A stretch of 64,000 nucleotides of DNA from Drouetiella hepatica Uher 2000/2452 (GCA_019359505.1 JAHHHD010000015.1:1-64000), one strand, 5' to 3'. Shown: positions 51,635 through 61,482, counted from the stretch's first letter. Numbers and translations are program-made. The notes: a model not told the origin generated them from the sequence alone.

Positions 51635-52714
51635 ATGACACATTACCGCATTACCCTTCTTCCTGGCGATGGCATCGGACCCGAAATTATGGAGGTGACG
51701 GTAGCCGTGATGAAGCGCGTCGGGGAACACCTCGACCTGCAATTCAGCTTCAAGGAGGCGCTGATGGGCGGAGCGGCGATCGATGCTACAGGCAATCCTC
51801 TCCCTGATGAGACGCTGGAGATTTGCAAGGACAGCGACGCCGTTTTGCTAGCAGCGATCGGGGGCTACAAGTGGGATTCATTGCCCAACAACCTGCGTCC
51901 AGAGCGGGGTCTGCTAGATCTGCGGGCTGGGCTGGGACTCTTTGCTAACCTGCGTCCGGCAAAGATTTTGCCGCAGCTGATTGATGCCTCTACCCTGAAG
52001 CGCGAAGTTGTGGAAGGTGTCGATATTATGGTGGTGCGAGAGCTAACGGGCGGCATTTACTTTGGGCAGCCGAAGGGTATCTTTACGACCGAAACAGGCG
52101 AAAAACGCGGCGTAAACACCATGGTTTACTCCGAAAGCGAGATCGATCGCATTGGCAAGGTCGCCTTTGAAGCAGCCCGGAAACGCGGCAGCCGACTCTG
52201 CTCAGTAGACAAAGCCAACGTGCTGGAAGTCTCGCAACTCTGGCGCGATCGCATCACCCAGCTTAGCGCCGACTACCCCGACGTAGAGCTATCTCACCTG
52301 TACGTAGACAACGCCGCAATGCAGCTCGTGCGTTCCCCCAAGCAGTTCGACACGATCGTTACAGGCAATCTGTTTGGCGATATTCTCTCTGATGCGGCTG
52401 CCATGCTGACGGGCAGTATTGGTATGTTGCCCTCTGCGAGTTTGGGAGCTTCAGGCCCCGGCGTGTTTGAACCCGTTCACGGCTCTGCTCCTGATATTGC
52501 CGGACAGGACAAGGCAAATCCTCTAGCTCAAGTCCTGAGTGCCGCCATGATGATGCGTTACGGGCTAAATGAACCGGAAGCAGGCGATCGCCTAGAGCAA
52601 GCCGTGATGACGGTGCTAGACGCAAACTACCGCACGGGCGATATTATGTCTCCCGGCATGAAGCTTGTCGGCTGCAAAGAAATGGGCGCAGCATTGATGC
52701 AAGCCCTGGGCTAA
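51635..52714 (+). CDS. leuB: 3-isopropylmalate dehydrogenase
   Basis: 359 residues. NAD-dependent oxidative decarboxylation in leucine synthesis. Starts [18 protein letters not shown]; contains [26 protein letters not shown] and [36 protein letters not shown]. Full length for bacterial LeuB. leuCD are not adjacent. Confidence 0.95.
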   Translation: MTHYRITLLPGDGIGPEIMEVTVAVMKRVGEHLDLQFSFKEALMGGAAIDATGNPLPDETLEICKDSDAVLLAAIGGYKWDSLPNNLRPERGLLDLRAGLGLFANLRPAKILPQLIDASTLKREVVEGVDIMVVRELTGGIYFGQPKGIFTTETGEKRGVNTMVYSESEIDRIGKVAFEAARKRGSRLCSVDKANVLEVSQLWRDRITQLSADYPDVELSHLYVDNAAMQLVRSPKQFDTIVTGNLFGDILSDAAAMLTGSIGMLPSASLGASGPGVFEPVHGSAPDIAGQDKANPLAQVLSAAMMMRYGLNEPEAGDRLEQAVMTVLDANYRTGDIMSPGMKLVGCKEMGAALMQALG

Positions 52715-52741
52715 CACTCTGGCACTGCTGATTTTATGCAC

Positions 52742-52786
52742 AAATTTTTTTGAGAGGGGCGCGGAGCGCCCCTCTCAAAAAAATTT
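52742..52786. terminator. Perfect 21-bp hairpin after leuB
   Basis: AAATTTTTTTGAGAGGGGC.. (52742-52762), loop GGA, exact complement 52766-52786. Its core style is that of the family B elements, but conserved ends are absent. Could terminate leuB and the convergent glgA. A lone half-arm TATTTTTTGAGTGCCGCGC follows at 52813-52831. Confidence 0.7.
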
Positions 52787-53015
52787 ATACCCAGATGTGC
52801 TTACGAGGCAGATATTTTTTGAGTGCCGCGCTTAGACCTTAAAACAGTATTAGGCAGGGTACTCTAATGGGATTTGAGAATCAATGGCAGGAGGAAGCAA
52901 GAGAGAAAAAAGAGACGGCAAAAATGATGTCTAGATGTACGACCAAGAGAATAAACTGACTTGAAGTAAAGTCTGTTTTAGGAAACAAGCAAAGCGCAAG
53001 TTTGACCGAATAAAC

Positions 53016-54494
53016 TTACTTATGGCGAATTAACTCGTAAATTGCCAGATAATCCTGACCCGGATTATTCCAGGAATAGTCGTACTTCATGCCCTGAATC
53101 ACCAGATCCTTAAAGCCTTCTGGATCGCCATGCCACAGACCCAACGCCCGATCGATCGCAAATTCCAACGCATAGTTGTCGCTTTGGTAAAACATATAGC
53201 CATTGCGCTCTTCAAGCGGATGAAACTCGTCATAGTCGCGATCGAACACCGTATTTACCAGACCCCCAACCCCTCGGACGATCGGCACCGTGCCATACCG
53301 CAAGCCAATCATTTGGGTGAGTCCGCAAGGCTCGTAGTTGCTAGGCACAATGATGAAATCTGCACCCGCATAGATCAGGTGAGACAGCTCTTCATTAAAG
53401 CCTAACTCCAGATGACAGTCAGGACTGTCGTTCAAAACGTTTTTCTCATGCCAGAAGTGCGCATTGATGCCAGACTCTGTTGCCGAACCCAGCAAAACAA
53501 ACTGTGCCCCACGCCCCAGCGTGAAATAGATCGCGTGATGAACCAGATGAACTCCTTTTTGCTCATCTAGCCGCCCAATAAACGCCACGATCGGCTTTTC
53601 ATCGTCCTGACTGAGGAGGAGGCGATCGCGCAGTGCCCGCTTATTTTTTGCTTTAATGTCTAGCTTCTCGACGGTGTAGCTGTAGGGAATGTAGCCATCC
53701 GCCTCTGGATTCCACACATCGTAATCAATGCCGTTTAGCACCCCCCTAAACTTGTGCTGATGCATGTGCAGCGTATGCCCCAGACCATAGCCAATCTCGG
53801 TATGATGCGCTTCCCAGGCATGATGGGGCGAAACGGTGGTGACATAGTTGGAATAGACAATACCACCCTTCATGAAGTTCAAGCCAAAGGGATTGAAGTT
53901 GTCCTGAAGGCGATCGTACTCAAAGTAATACTCAGCCCGGTTTAGCCCGGTTGCCCACAGTAGCTCTGTTCCGGCTATGCCCTGATGCTTAAAGTTGTGA
54001 ATGGTGTAGCAAACGCGCTGATTCTCCATGCCAGAATACTGATACATTTCGTACAGCATCACAGGCACTAAGCCCGTTTGCCAGTCATGGCAGTGCAAAA
54101 CATCCGGGCGCTTGTTGGTTTTCAACAGAAACTCTAGCGCCGCCTTGCTGAAAAAGGCGAAGCGCAGGTTGTCATCCGAGCAGCCATAGTAAACGCCCCG
54201 GTTGAAAAATTGGTCTTGCGACTGTGGCTCAATGAAAAAACAGAGCTGCCCTAGCACCCAGCCACACAAAACCTGGCAGCGGATTGCACCATCGCACCAA
54301 GGCACCATCAGATCTCGGTAGGCTTCGTGCAGTCCCCAGATCTGGTCATACCGCATGCAGTCATACTTGGGCAGAATGATTTCGACTGTATGCCCCCGAA
54401 TCGCCATCTCTCGGCTCAGCCCATAGACCACGTCGCCCAAACCGCCAGCTTTGATAACGGGGGCACACTCGGAGGCGATCTGAACGATGTACAT
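53016..54494 (-). CDS. glgA: Glycogen (starch) synthase
   Basis: 492 residues. ADP-glucose-dependent chain elongation of glycogen. GT5 motifs: KAGGLGDVVYGLSREMAIRG near residues 15-34, HCHDWQTGLVPVMLYEMYQY, GVLNGIDYDVWNPE, and the C-terminal acceptor/donor region PSNYEPCGLTQMIGLRYGTV. Cyanobacteria often have two GlgA isoforms; the length and the motif set resemble the second group, but that call is tentative. Confidence 0.93.
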   Translation of the reverse strand: MYIVQIASECAPVIKAGGLGDVVYGLSREMAIRGHTVEIILPKYDCMRYDQIWGLHEAYRDLMVPWCDGAIRCQVLCGWVLGQLCFFIEPQSQDQFFNRGVYYGCSDDNLRFAFFSKAALEFLLKTNKRPDVLHCHDWQTGLVPVMLYEMYQYSGMENQRVCYTIHNFKHQGIAGTELLWATGLNRAEYYFEYDRLQDNFNPFGLNFMKGGIVYSNYVTTVSPHHAWEAHHTEIGYGLGHTLHMHQHKFRGVLNGIDYDVWNPEADGYIPYSYTVEKLDIKAKNKRALRDRLLLSQDDEKPIVAFIGRLDEQKGVHLVHHAIYFTLGRGAQFVLLGSATESGINAHFWHEKNVLNDSPDCHLELGFNEELSHLIYAGADFIIVPSNYEPCGLTQMIGLRYGTVPIVRGVGGLVNTVFDRDYDEFHPLEERNGYMFYQSDNYALEFAIDRALGLWHGDPEGFKDLVIQGMKYDYSWNNPGQDYLAIYELIRHK

Positions 54495-54663
54495 AATAAT
54501 TTCTTAAAAGATAGTGAGTAAAGCTCCAACTCGTGGGAAATTATACTCGAATGCGGGTGGGAGTAAGAAGAGCCTGATGGAAGAGTTTAGCCAGGAAGGG
54601 GAAGGGCTTGATATATTGCAGAGGTGTCCGTAAAGAATCTGGTCTTCCAGGGAATCTGAGCTT

Positions 54664-54758
54664 TGTAGCAACCGCCAAGGCGGTTAGGACGGGGACATTG
54701 AGGGTGGGGCGCGAAGCGCCCCACCCTCAATGTCCTAAGCAAACTGGCGACAGCTATA
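54664..54758 (+). mobile_element. MITE-like family A element, copy A5
   Basis: TGTAGCAACCGCC at the left, GGCGACAGCTATA at the right. First small stem AACCGCC-AA-GGCGGTT; main hairpin 54693-54712 with 54716-54735, 20 bp perfect, loop GAA, outer arm GGACATTGAGGG. Between glgA and the HAD gene. Confidence 0.8.
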
Positions 54759-54787
54759 CCAGGAATCTAATATGCTAAGGAATCTCT

Positions 54788-55453
54788 ATGTTAAAGGCTC
54801 TACTGTTTGATATTGACGGGACGCTGGTCGAAACAGATACGCTCCATTACGAGATTTGGCGTCAGGTGCTGGCAGAAGAAGGGCTAGAGATTGATGACGC
54901 AGCCTATAAACAAAAGATCAGCGGTCGGCTGAATCCCAACATTGTCAGAGATCTCTTGCCCCATCTTTCCTCAGAGCAGCAGACTGCTTTTGCCGAACAT
55001 AAAGAGGCAGTTTTTCGGGAACAGGCGGCTTTAGAGCCGCTAAACGGGCTGCTAGATTGTCTAAGCTGGGCAAGCGATCGCCACCTCATCCGTGCCGTGG
55101 TCAGCAATGCGCCCAAAGAGAATGCTGAATTTATGTTGAAGTCCCTCAAGGTGGCAGATGCTTTTTCGCTGGTGGTGCTGGGCGGCGAGCTGCCCCATGG
55201 CAAACCCCATCCTTTGCCCTACCAAGAGGCGCTGCGGCTGCTCAATCTTTCACCCGAAGAAGCGATCGCCTTTGAAGACTCGCCATCGGGCATTCAGTCT
55301 GCGGTAGCGGCAGAAATCGCGGTCGTGGGCGTGGCTTCAACCCATGATCCAGAAGAATTGAAGAAATTGGGAGCAGCGATCGTGATCAAAGATTTTGCCG
55401 ATCCTCTACTCATGAAATGGCTGAGCCAAAAGTTGGACGCAATGCCCGTTTGA
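54788..55453 (+). CDS. HAD-family phosphatase (beta-PGM/CbbY-like)
   Basis: 221 residues. HAD motif I DIDGT with Asp8 and Asp10, cap domain after residue 16, motif II Ser near VVSNAPKEN, motif IV FEDSPSGIQSAVAA. It resembles phosphoglycolate phosphatase / beta-phosphoglucomutase relatives. The substrate is unknown; glgA is divergent and 293 bp away. Confidence 0.88.
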   Translation: MLKALLFDIDGTLVETDTLHYEIWRQVLAEEGLEIDDAAYKQKISGRLNPNIVRDLLPHLSSEQQTAFAEHKEAVFREQAALEPLNGLLDCLSWASDRHLIRAVVSNAPKENAEFMLKSLKVADAFSLVVLGGELPHGKPHPLPYQEALRLLNLSPEEAIAFEDSPSGIQSAVAAEIAVVGVASTHDPEELKKLGAAIVIKDFADPLLMKWLSQKLDAMPV

Positions 55454-55974
55454 AACACCTTTGAAAAGCGCCTTTAACCAACTCTTGATCTCTTCATCTT
55501 TGTGATCTTTGGTAGTCCTCAAAAATCATGACAACGCGATGTGCAACTTGGTCTGAAAGTCTTGTAGGATGAGCGTCTCGCCCGTCCGAATCTGGGCAGG
55601 TAAGATGTCTGCCCCACGTAGATCAAGAGCTTTAGAAAAATAGTCGCACATCGCGTTACCTGGATACCAGTACCTAATCTTTTATCAAAGTTTCAAGTTT
55701 GAGCTAGCAGATTTAACCTCAGATCAGGGCATACTGGAAATCAGTAAACCGGATATGGGCTGGCGGCTGGCAATTGCTGGCAGTTTCAGCTGGGATATCG
55801 CAGTCATGTCGCAGCTCTACCGTCCGCCTCATCGGCTGTCCTGACAGGAGCAAGCGGTGGGCGGATAATAGTGGGTAAACTACTGGTAGGTGACTGCGGG
55901 TAAACTGCCTACAGCCTACTCTTCAATTCAGCTATCCTTATTTCTATCTCTAACGGATTCTAGAGGCTAAGCCA
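55454..55974. other. Intergenic region (521 bp) with a 125-bp inverted-repeat element
   Basis: AACGCGATGTGC (55533-55544) and its exact complement GCACATCGCGTT (55646-55657) bound a 125-bp segment containing a smaller stem (TGGGCAG and CTGCCCCA). The rest is without open frames; the region 55820-55930 has several GGGTAAACT-type short repeats. Confidence 0.5.
55533..55657. mobile_element. Possible MITE with 12-bp terminal inverted repeats
   Basis: Perfect 12-bp ends AACGCGATGTGC/GCACATCGCGTT, inner segment of 101 bp without coding capacity. Only one copy in the window; target duplication (AC?) is not decisive. Confidence 0.45.
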
Positions 55975-56481
55975 ATGATTGAGATGAAAGTCGCTGGAAT
56001 TGCCTTGGATGCGGTATCTCGCAGTCCGATCGTGCTTCTGAGAGACGCGACAGAGCGCCGTCAGCTGCCTATCTACATCGGACAAGATCAGGCAAGGGCG
56101 ATCATCAGTGCATTAGAAAACCAGGCTCCGCCTCGCCCCCTCACCCACGACCTGATGGTCAATCTTCTCAATGAATGGGATATGGTTCTAGAGCGTATTG
56201 TCATCCATTCCCTTCAAGACAATACGTTTTATGCCATCCTACAGCTCCGTCAGGGCGAGGCTCGCAAGGAAGTGGATTCTCGCCCTAGCGACGCGATCGC
56301 CCTAGCTATCCGCACCAAAAGCCCCATTTGGGTGATGGAAGAAGTGGTTGCTGATGCTTCCATGCCCGTCGATCGCGATGCCGATGAAGCCGATCGCAGA
56401 GCCTTTAGAGACTTTCTGGACACCATTCGTCCAGATGACTTTAAACAGGGCGGACGGTTCAGCAAACAAGACGAGGGGTAG
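55975..56481 (+). CDS. Bifunctional nuclease family protein (DUF151)
   Basis: 168 residues. DUF151 signature: IGQDQARAIISALENQAPPR, RPLTHDLMVNLL, SRPSDAIALAIRTKSPIWVM. Plant and cyanobacterial members have DNase/RNase activity in vitro. Two bp before the aldo/keto reductase gene, so likely one operon. Physiological role unclear. Confidence 0.9.
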   Translation: MIEMKVAGIALDAVSRSPIVLLRDATERRQLPIYIGQDQARAIISALENQAPPRPLTHDLMVNLLNEWDMVLERIVIHSLQDNTFYAILQLRQGEARKEVDSRPSDAIALAIRTKSPIWVMEEVVADASMPVDRDADEADRRAFRDFLDTIRPDDFKQGGRFSKQDEG

Positions 56482-56483
56482 GG

Positions 56484-57599
56484 ATGCAGTATCGGCGCTT
56501 TGGCAAAACCGATCTGCGCCTGTCAATTTTCTCGTTGGGGACGATGCGCTATCTAGCATCTGAGGCAAATGCGATCGCCACGGTAGAAAGAGCGATCGCC
56601 CTAGGCATCAATCATCTGGAAACCGCTCAGGGCTACGGCAGCAGCGAAAAATTTCTGGGCTTGGCGCTGCGATCGGTGCCCCGGCAGCAGGTTTACATTA
56701 CCAGCAAAATTCCGCCCACGCCGGATGCTGACACTCTGGAGCGGCAGATCGACCAATCTTTGCACCGATTAGGCGTTGACTATCTCGATTGTTTTGCCCT
56801 TCACGGGGTGAATACTGTCGAGCATCTTGCCTGGATCGAAAACCCGCACGGCTGTATGTCCGCCGTGGGCAAAGCTGTTGCCGACGGACGCATCCGCCAT
56901 GTGGGGTTCTCTACCCATGCGCCGCTGGAAGTGATTTTGCGGGCGATCGCCACCCATCAATTTGAGTTTGTCAATCTGCACTACTACTGGTTTAACCAGC
57001 GCAACGCCCCGGCAATCTCTCTCGCTTCAACCAACGATATGGGCGTGTTCATCATCTCGCCTGCCGATAAGGGGGGAATGCTGCACACGCCGCCGCTTGC
57101 CCTCAAAGCTCTGTGCCAGCCTTTTTCGCCGCTAGCGTTGACCTATCGGTTTTTGCTAAGCGATTGTCGCATTACCACCTTGAGCGTGGGCGCTGCCCAT
57201 CCTGATGAGCTAGGGGCGTTGAATGTGAGTGATGATCCCCTCACGCCGGAAGAGTCAATGGCGTTGAAACGATTGCAGCGTCACCATGCTGAAGCCTTGG
57301 GCACCGATCAGTGCAGCCAATGCCAACAGTGCTTGCCTTGTCCAGAGGCAATCAATATTCCAGAAGTGCTGCGGCTGCGAAATCTGGCGATCGCCTACGA
57401 CATGACGGATTACGGACAGTACCGCTACCGGATGTTTGAAAACGCCGGACATTGGTTTCCTGGACGGAAGGGCGATCGCTGCACAGACTGCGGCGACTGT
57501 CTGCCCCGGTGCCCTGAAAACCTAGATATTCCCCGCTTGCTGCGCGACACCCATGATCGGCTCAATGGAAAATCTAGACGGCGACTCTGGGGAGAGTAG
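56484..57599 (+). CDS. Aldo/keto reductase with 4Fe-4S C-terminal domain
   Basis: 371 residues. N-terminal AKR barrel: RRFGKTDLRLSIFSLGTMRY, catalytic Tyr in LETAQGYGSSEKF, Lys in VYITSKIPPTPDAD, His in CFALHGVN. The C-terminal 100 residues carry two cysteine clusters (CSQCQQCLPCP, then CTDCGDCLPRCP) for one or two iron-sulfur clusters. This fused type is found in cyanobacteria. Substrate unknown. Overlaps transcriptionally with the bifunctional nuclease gene. Confidence 0.9.
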   Translation: MQYRRFGKTDLRLSIFSLGTMRYLASEANAIATVERAIALGINHLETAQGYGSSEKFLGLALRSVPRQQVYITSKIPPTPDADTLERQIDQSLHRLGVDYLDCFALHGVNTVEHLAWIENPHGCMSAVGKAVADGRIRHVGFSTHAPLEVILRAIATHQFEFVNLHYYWFNQRNAPAISLASTNDMGVFIISPADKGGMLHTPPLALKALCQPFSPLALTYRFLLSDCRITTLSVGAAHPDELGALNVSDDPLTPEESMALKRLQRHHAEALGTDQCSQCQQCLPCPEAINIPEVLRLRNLAIAYDMTDYGQYRYRMFENAGHWFPGRKGDRCTDCGDCLPRCPENLDIPRLLRDTHDRLNGKSRRRLWGE

Positions 57600-57605
57600 A
57601 GATTT

Positions 57606-58091
57606 CTATTTGACTTGCACTGTTAGCTCAAATTGATTGAGGATGGAGCGATCCCCCTCCCACTGCCGCCATTCTTTGAGCTGAAGGTGAGCTGTGCCAG
57701 GAGATTTTGCTTGGAGGGTGAAAGTGCGTTGACCGCCTGCCCCAATGCCTGAATTCGCGGGAGAAAATTCTAAACTTTGCAGCTCCAGGATTTGCTCGTC
57801 CGGAGTTTGCAACGTCCAGCGATAGCCTGTTGTGGGGTTCTCAGCAAGCTGAATCGACAGGATATCACCTGAGCTAACCTCAAGGGTTTTGCCAGAATCG
57901 GCGGCAGTGAGGGCTAGAGGCATGGTTTGGCTCCCGGTTGGCTGAGAGGATGCTGAGCTAGAAGGACTGAATGAGCAAGATGGAAGAGCGATCGCGCCTG
58001 CCAGCAAGACAAGTATCAATACAGACCTAAGAATATTGAAAGATATTGCTGGAAGACCTAGCATTCGATCGGGGTTTAGCGGTTGTGGCAT
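57606..58091 (-). CDS. Chagasin-like (I42) protease inhibitor lipoprotein
   Basis: 161 residues. Lipobox LPSCS with Cys39, linker, then the chagasin fold: loop 1 NPTTGYRW (85-92), loop 2 GIGAGGQRTF, and a C-terminal LKEWRQWEGD. These loops insert in the active site of papain-family proteases. A papain-family protease gene lies 0.8 kb away on the same strand. It is anchored outside the cytoplasm. Confidence 0.85.
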   Translation of the reverse strand: MPQPLNPDRMLGLPAISFNILRSVLILVLLAGAIALPSCSFSPSSSASSQPTGSQTMPLALTAADSGKTLEVSSGDILSIQLAENPTTGYRWTLQTPDEQILELQSLEFSPANSGIGAGGQRTFTLQAKSPGTAHLQLKEWRQWEGDRSILNQFELTVQVK

Positions 58092-58133
58092 AGCTTATAG
58101 AATAAAAGCACATCGCCCATCGGTCTTCTTTTA

Positions 58134-58222
58134 TAGCAACCGCCTTGGCGGTTAGGACGGGGGCATTTTCGGTGGGGCGCACCGCCCCACCGAAAATGCC
58201 CTAAGCAAACTGGCGACCGCTA
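58134..58222 (+). mobile_element. MITE-like family A element, copy A6
   Basis: 89 bp with TA on both sides (58132-58133, 58223-58224). TAGCAACCGCCTTGGCGG at the left; AAGCAAACTGGCGACCGCTA at the right. Main hairpin 58161-58179 with 58183-58201, 19 bp perfect, loop CAC, outer arm GGGCATTTTCGG. It differs in the arm from A5 and A7 yet remains perfectly paired. Confidence 0.85.
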
Positions 58223-58233
58223 TAGGAGTTCAT

Positions 58234-58797
58234 GTGGTACAGATAAAGCCTCGAATTTTGACCTTAGAGGAATTCTTGACGCTGCCAGAAACCAAACCTG
58301 CTAGCGAGTACATTGATGGGCAAATTATTCAAAAACCGATGCCAAAAGGGAAACATAGCGCCATTCAAACAGAGCTGGCGACCGCGATCAATGTCATTCT
58401 TAAACCTCGCCGGATCGCCAGAGCTTTTTCAGAATTGCGTTGTACTTTTGGAGAGCGATCGATCGTGCCCGATGTGTCGGTGTTTGTTGGGTCTAGAATT
58501 CCGCGTGACGAAAATGGAGAAATTGCAGACGCTTTTCAAATGCAGCCAGATTGGGTTATTGAGATTTTGTCGCCAGAGCAAAGTCAGACGAAAGTGACTA
58601 AAAACATTCTACATTGCCTCGATCACGGAACTGAAATAGGCTGGCTGATTGACCCGGCTGAACAGACGGTGTTGATTTATTTGCCCAAACAGCAGACGAT
58701 GATTTTCGATGAACCAGAACAACTGCTTCTCGTTCCAGCTTTTGCAGGGGAGTTAAAGCTAAGCGTTGGAGAGATCTTTAGCTGGCTCTCTGAATAA
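58234..58797 (+). CDS. Uma2 family endonuclease (DUF820)
   Basis: 187 residues. PD-(D/E)XK-like fold: LTLEEFLTLPETKPASEYID, SIVPDVSVFVG, PDWVIEILSPEQSQTKVTKN, and LDHGTEIGWLIDPAEQTVLI. Uma2 proteins are abundant and dispersed in cyanobacteria; function unknown. Starts at a GTG 12 bp after the family A element, so transcription may begin in or before it. Confidence 0.88.
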   Translation: MVQIKPRILTLEEFLTLPETKPASEYIDGQIIQKPMPKGKHSAIQTELATAINVILKPRRIARAFSELRCTFGERSIVPDVSVFVGSRIPRDENGEIADAFQMQPDWVIEILSPEQSQTKVTKNILHCLDHGTEIGWLIDPAEQTVLIYLPKQQTMIFDEPEQLLLVPAFAGELKLSVGEIFSWLSE

Positions 58798-58921
58798 AAC
58801 AATTGATAGGAAAGGTGCTGACGATCGCCTCCTGTTTTGACACCTTGAGCGATCGCCAACATCCCATCTGCACTCATCAGTCGTCTTGGTTTCAAGCACC
58901 AGGTTTCAAGCACTGGCGCGA

Positions 58922-60193
58922 TTACGCAGGTTTAGCAGCATAAACGTAGAAGGCAATTCCCTCATTCGTCCATCTGTCTCCAATGCTGGGACTGGTGGAA
59001 TACTGATAACGCCAGGGTTCAGCCGCGACATAGCGATAGACCGGAATCGTGTTTTCCACCTGAGTTTCGTAGGCGTAGAAGGCAATACCGTCGTTTGTCC
59101 AGCCTTCGCCAATGCAGCCTTGAGTAGAGTAGAAATAGCGCCAGGGATTTTCTGCCCGACACTGGTAGACCGGAACGGTTCCGGGTTGGCTGGCTCCAAA
59201 AGCATAGAAGCCGATGCCGAGGCGCGTCCAGCCATCTTGCACATCGGGGCTAGTGGAATACTGATAGCGCCAGGGTGCGGTGGCGTTGTACTCGTAGACA
59301 GGAGCGATCATTGCCAGAGGCTCTACTACGCTATCAACTGCCCACATGGTGGCATCAATCCCACATTCGCCGTAGCCGATGCGGAAGAAGCCATTTTCGC
59401 CCCAGCCTTCGCCCCAGCTATTTTTGCAGATCCAGCAGCTTGCCACGTCGTCATAGCCGACGATCGAAACGCAATGCCCGCCTTCGTAGTCGCCTGAAAC
59501 ATAGCGATAGATGCCGTTGCTATAGTAGTAAAAGTCGCTGTAGACCGTGAAGCAGGCTACAAGTGCGCCTTTGGTAGACAGCCACTCTTTCATTTCAGCC
59601 AGGTCGGTAATCTCGTGGTGGCTCTTGATTTTGATGGCTTGGTTTTGCCAGTCCGCACAGACGACGCAAGCCTGATCTCCGGGTATATAGGGAAAGCAAG
59701 CTTCATCGCTGATGCCCGTGACAAAAGCCTCTAGAGCAGGAGACACCCACCAGCCTGTGCCGCAGCCGTAGCCATCCAGACTGGCATAGCAGTAGAAAAG
59801 CTGAGCTTCTGAAAGATCAATGCCTGAGTTGGGCTTGTTCTTTTGCATCTGGTAGGTTGCTTCTACGGTGGCAACGGCTCCAAAAGCTACGCAAGAACCG
59901 CAGCTCGACTGATCTTTGATTGGTGTGACGTAGCCGCCATCTTGCAGGTTGTGATACGAGGGATAGCTGAAGGTTTGCCCTTTGTCGATCGCCGACTGCA
60001 TCACGGCAAAGTTCATCCGCGCCGACTGTTCGCGCTGCTCTAGCGTCAGTTCCCCATCTGAAGGAACGTAGCCTAAGCGCATCCTTTTCTCAAGGGTAGA
60101 AAGCTGAGAAATGGTGGTTTCGTTGGCTTGCCACTGCGCTCCGGCAGCAGAAACAGCAGACTGTAGCTGAATGGGATTAATGTTGTCCGTCAT
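58922..60193 (-). CDS. Papain-like (C1) cysteine protease with three C-terminal repeats
   Basis: 423 residues. No signal peptide. After a pro-like segment (1-80) the C1 domain has Gln95 and Cys101 in KDQSSCGSCVAFGAV, His240 in EGGHCVSIVGYD and Asn258 in KNSWGEGWGENGFF, a full catalytic set. Residues 299-421 are three repeats of about 41 residues, each with PVY..A..PWRY.YST and (I)AFYA(Y/F). These carboxy repeats resemble the DUF5648 type. A chagasin-like inhibitor gene lies downstream on the same strand. Confidence 0.9.
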   Translation of the reverse strand: MTDNINPIQLQSAVSAAGAQWQANETTISQLSTLEKRMRLGYVPSDGELTLEQREQSARMNFAVMQSAIDKGQTFSYPSYHNLQDGGYVTPIKDQSSCGSCVAFGAVATVEATYQMQKNKPNSGIDLSEAQLFYCYASLDGYGCGTGWWVSPALEAFVTGISDEACFPYIPGDQACVVCADWQNQAIKIKSHHEITDLAEMKEWLSTKGALVACFTVYSDFYYYSNGIYRYVSGDYEGGHCVSIVGYDDVASCWICKNSWGEGWGENGFFRIGYGECGIDATMWAVDSVVEPLAMIAPVYEYNATAPWRYQYSTSPDVQDGWTRLGIGFYAFGASQPGTVPVYQCRAENPWRYFYSTQGCIGEGWTNDGIAFYAYETQVENTIPVYRYVAAEPWRYQYSTSPSIGDRWTNEGIAFYVYAAKPA

Positions 60194-60603
60194 AATGATT
60201 CTTCCAGGTTATTGAACTAGGGGGTGAGCAAGCTGTTGATCTTGAGCTGAAGTTAGGCGAAGTTTTAATAGGTTGAAAGCATCGGGTTATTGAGGAGCTT
60301 CCTATTGTTTTGAAAGCTGCTACCGCTTGGCTGCTACCGCTTGATGTATTTATCGTGCCAAAAAAGATTATTAGAGTACATTACCCGCGCGGGTACTCTT
60401 CAGATGCCCTGTAGCGTAAGGAGTTGCACGATCGCTACTCCTATTAAGCAATATTCAAAATTGTCTAAATAATCTACTTCAATTTAGGCAAGCTGAATAT
60501 TTTTAACTATACAAAATTGGGATTGCAATTGAGCATCGCAATCAAAGATAAATATTTGTGAGCTAATTCCGGAAATAAGTTTCTAAGTTTCCCTGCCCAT
60601 GAT
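60194..60603. other. Intergenic region without a gene (410 bp)
   Basis: Upstream of the protease. A direct repeat GCTGCTACCGCTTG occurs twice (about 60317 and 60331). It is A/T-rich from 60430 to 60590. No frame of note is seen. Confidence 0.4.
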
Positions 60604-61437
60604 TTAGAGCATTTCCAACGGTACAGCTTGGGTAGGCGCTGGAAATGCGGTGTCTAGTGCCATGAGTTCTTCTGAACTCAGCTTCAAATCCAGGGCGGCT
60701 CGGTTCTGATCAATATGTTCTACTCGACTTGATTTAGGAATGACAATGATGCCTTCCTGATGCAGCAGCCAAGCGATCGCCACCTGTGCCGCAGTCACAT
60801 TTCGCTGCTGGGCAATCTTCTGGAGCATCCGATTCTGGAGCAAACGACCTTGCTCAATGGGGGAATACGCCATAATCGGCATACTGCGCTGCCGACACCA
60901 AGGCAATAGATCCCACTCAGCGCCGCGCCGCATGAGATTGTAGAGTACCTGATTGGTGACGATCGCCTCTCCGCCCTTGATTCCACTGGCTTCTGCCATA
61001 TCACGGCGATCGAAATTGCTCACCCCATAGCTGCGGATTTTGCCAGACTGTTGCAACGTTTGAAATGCCTCCAGCGTCTCTGATAACGGGATAGAACCCC
61101 GCCAGTGCAGCAAATATAGGTCAAGATAGTCCGTTTTAAGCCGTTGCAGACTGCGCTCACAGGCAGCGATCGCTTTTTGGGAGGAAGCGTTATGGGGATA
61201 GACCTTGCTGACTAGAAAAACCTCTGAACGATGAGGGGCGATCGCTTCAGCAATCACCGCTTCTGCGCCTCCCTCACCATACATTTCGGCAGTGTCAATT
61301 AGAGAGATGCCCAAGTCTAAGCCATGTTGTAAAGCTCTAATTTCAGCTTGGCGCTGGCTGGCATTCTCTCCCATTCGCCAAGTCCCTAGACCCAATGCCG
61401 GGATGGATTGTCCAGAAGCTAAGTGAATTGTTTTCAC
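60604..61437 (-). CDS. Aldo/keto reductase
   Basis: 277 residues. AKR barrel: IPALGLGTWRMGENASQRQA, catalytic Tyr in LIDTAEMYGEGGAEAVIAEA, Lys in EVFLVSKVYPHNASSQ, His in LDLYLLHWRG. C-terminal IPKSSRVEHIDQNRAALD is the NADPH-binding region. Cytosolic; substrate unknown. Unrelated in detail to the fused AKR at 56484. Confidence 0.92.
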   Translation of the reverse strand: MKTIHLASGQSIPALGLGTWRMGENASQRQAEIRALQHGLDLGISLIDTAEMYGEGGAEAVIAEAIAPHRSEVFLVSKVYPHNASSQKAIAACERSLQRLKTDYLDLYLLHWRGSIPLSETLEAFQTLQQSGKIRSYGVSNFDRRDMAEASGIKGGEAIVTNQVLYNLMRRGAEWDLLPWCRQRSMPIMAYSPIEQGRLLQNRMLQKIAQQRNVTAAQVAIAWLLHQEGIIVIPKSSRVEHIDQNRAALDLKLSSEELMALDTAFPAPTQAVPLEML

Positions 61438-61482
61438 GGTGATACCCGTTGGGATGGTGAAGATGACTTAAGGGATTCGCGG

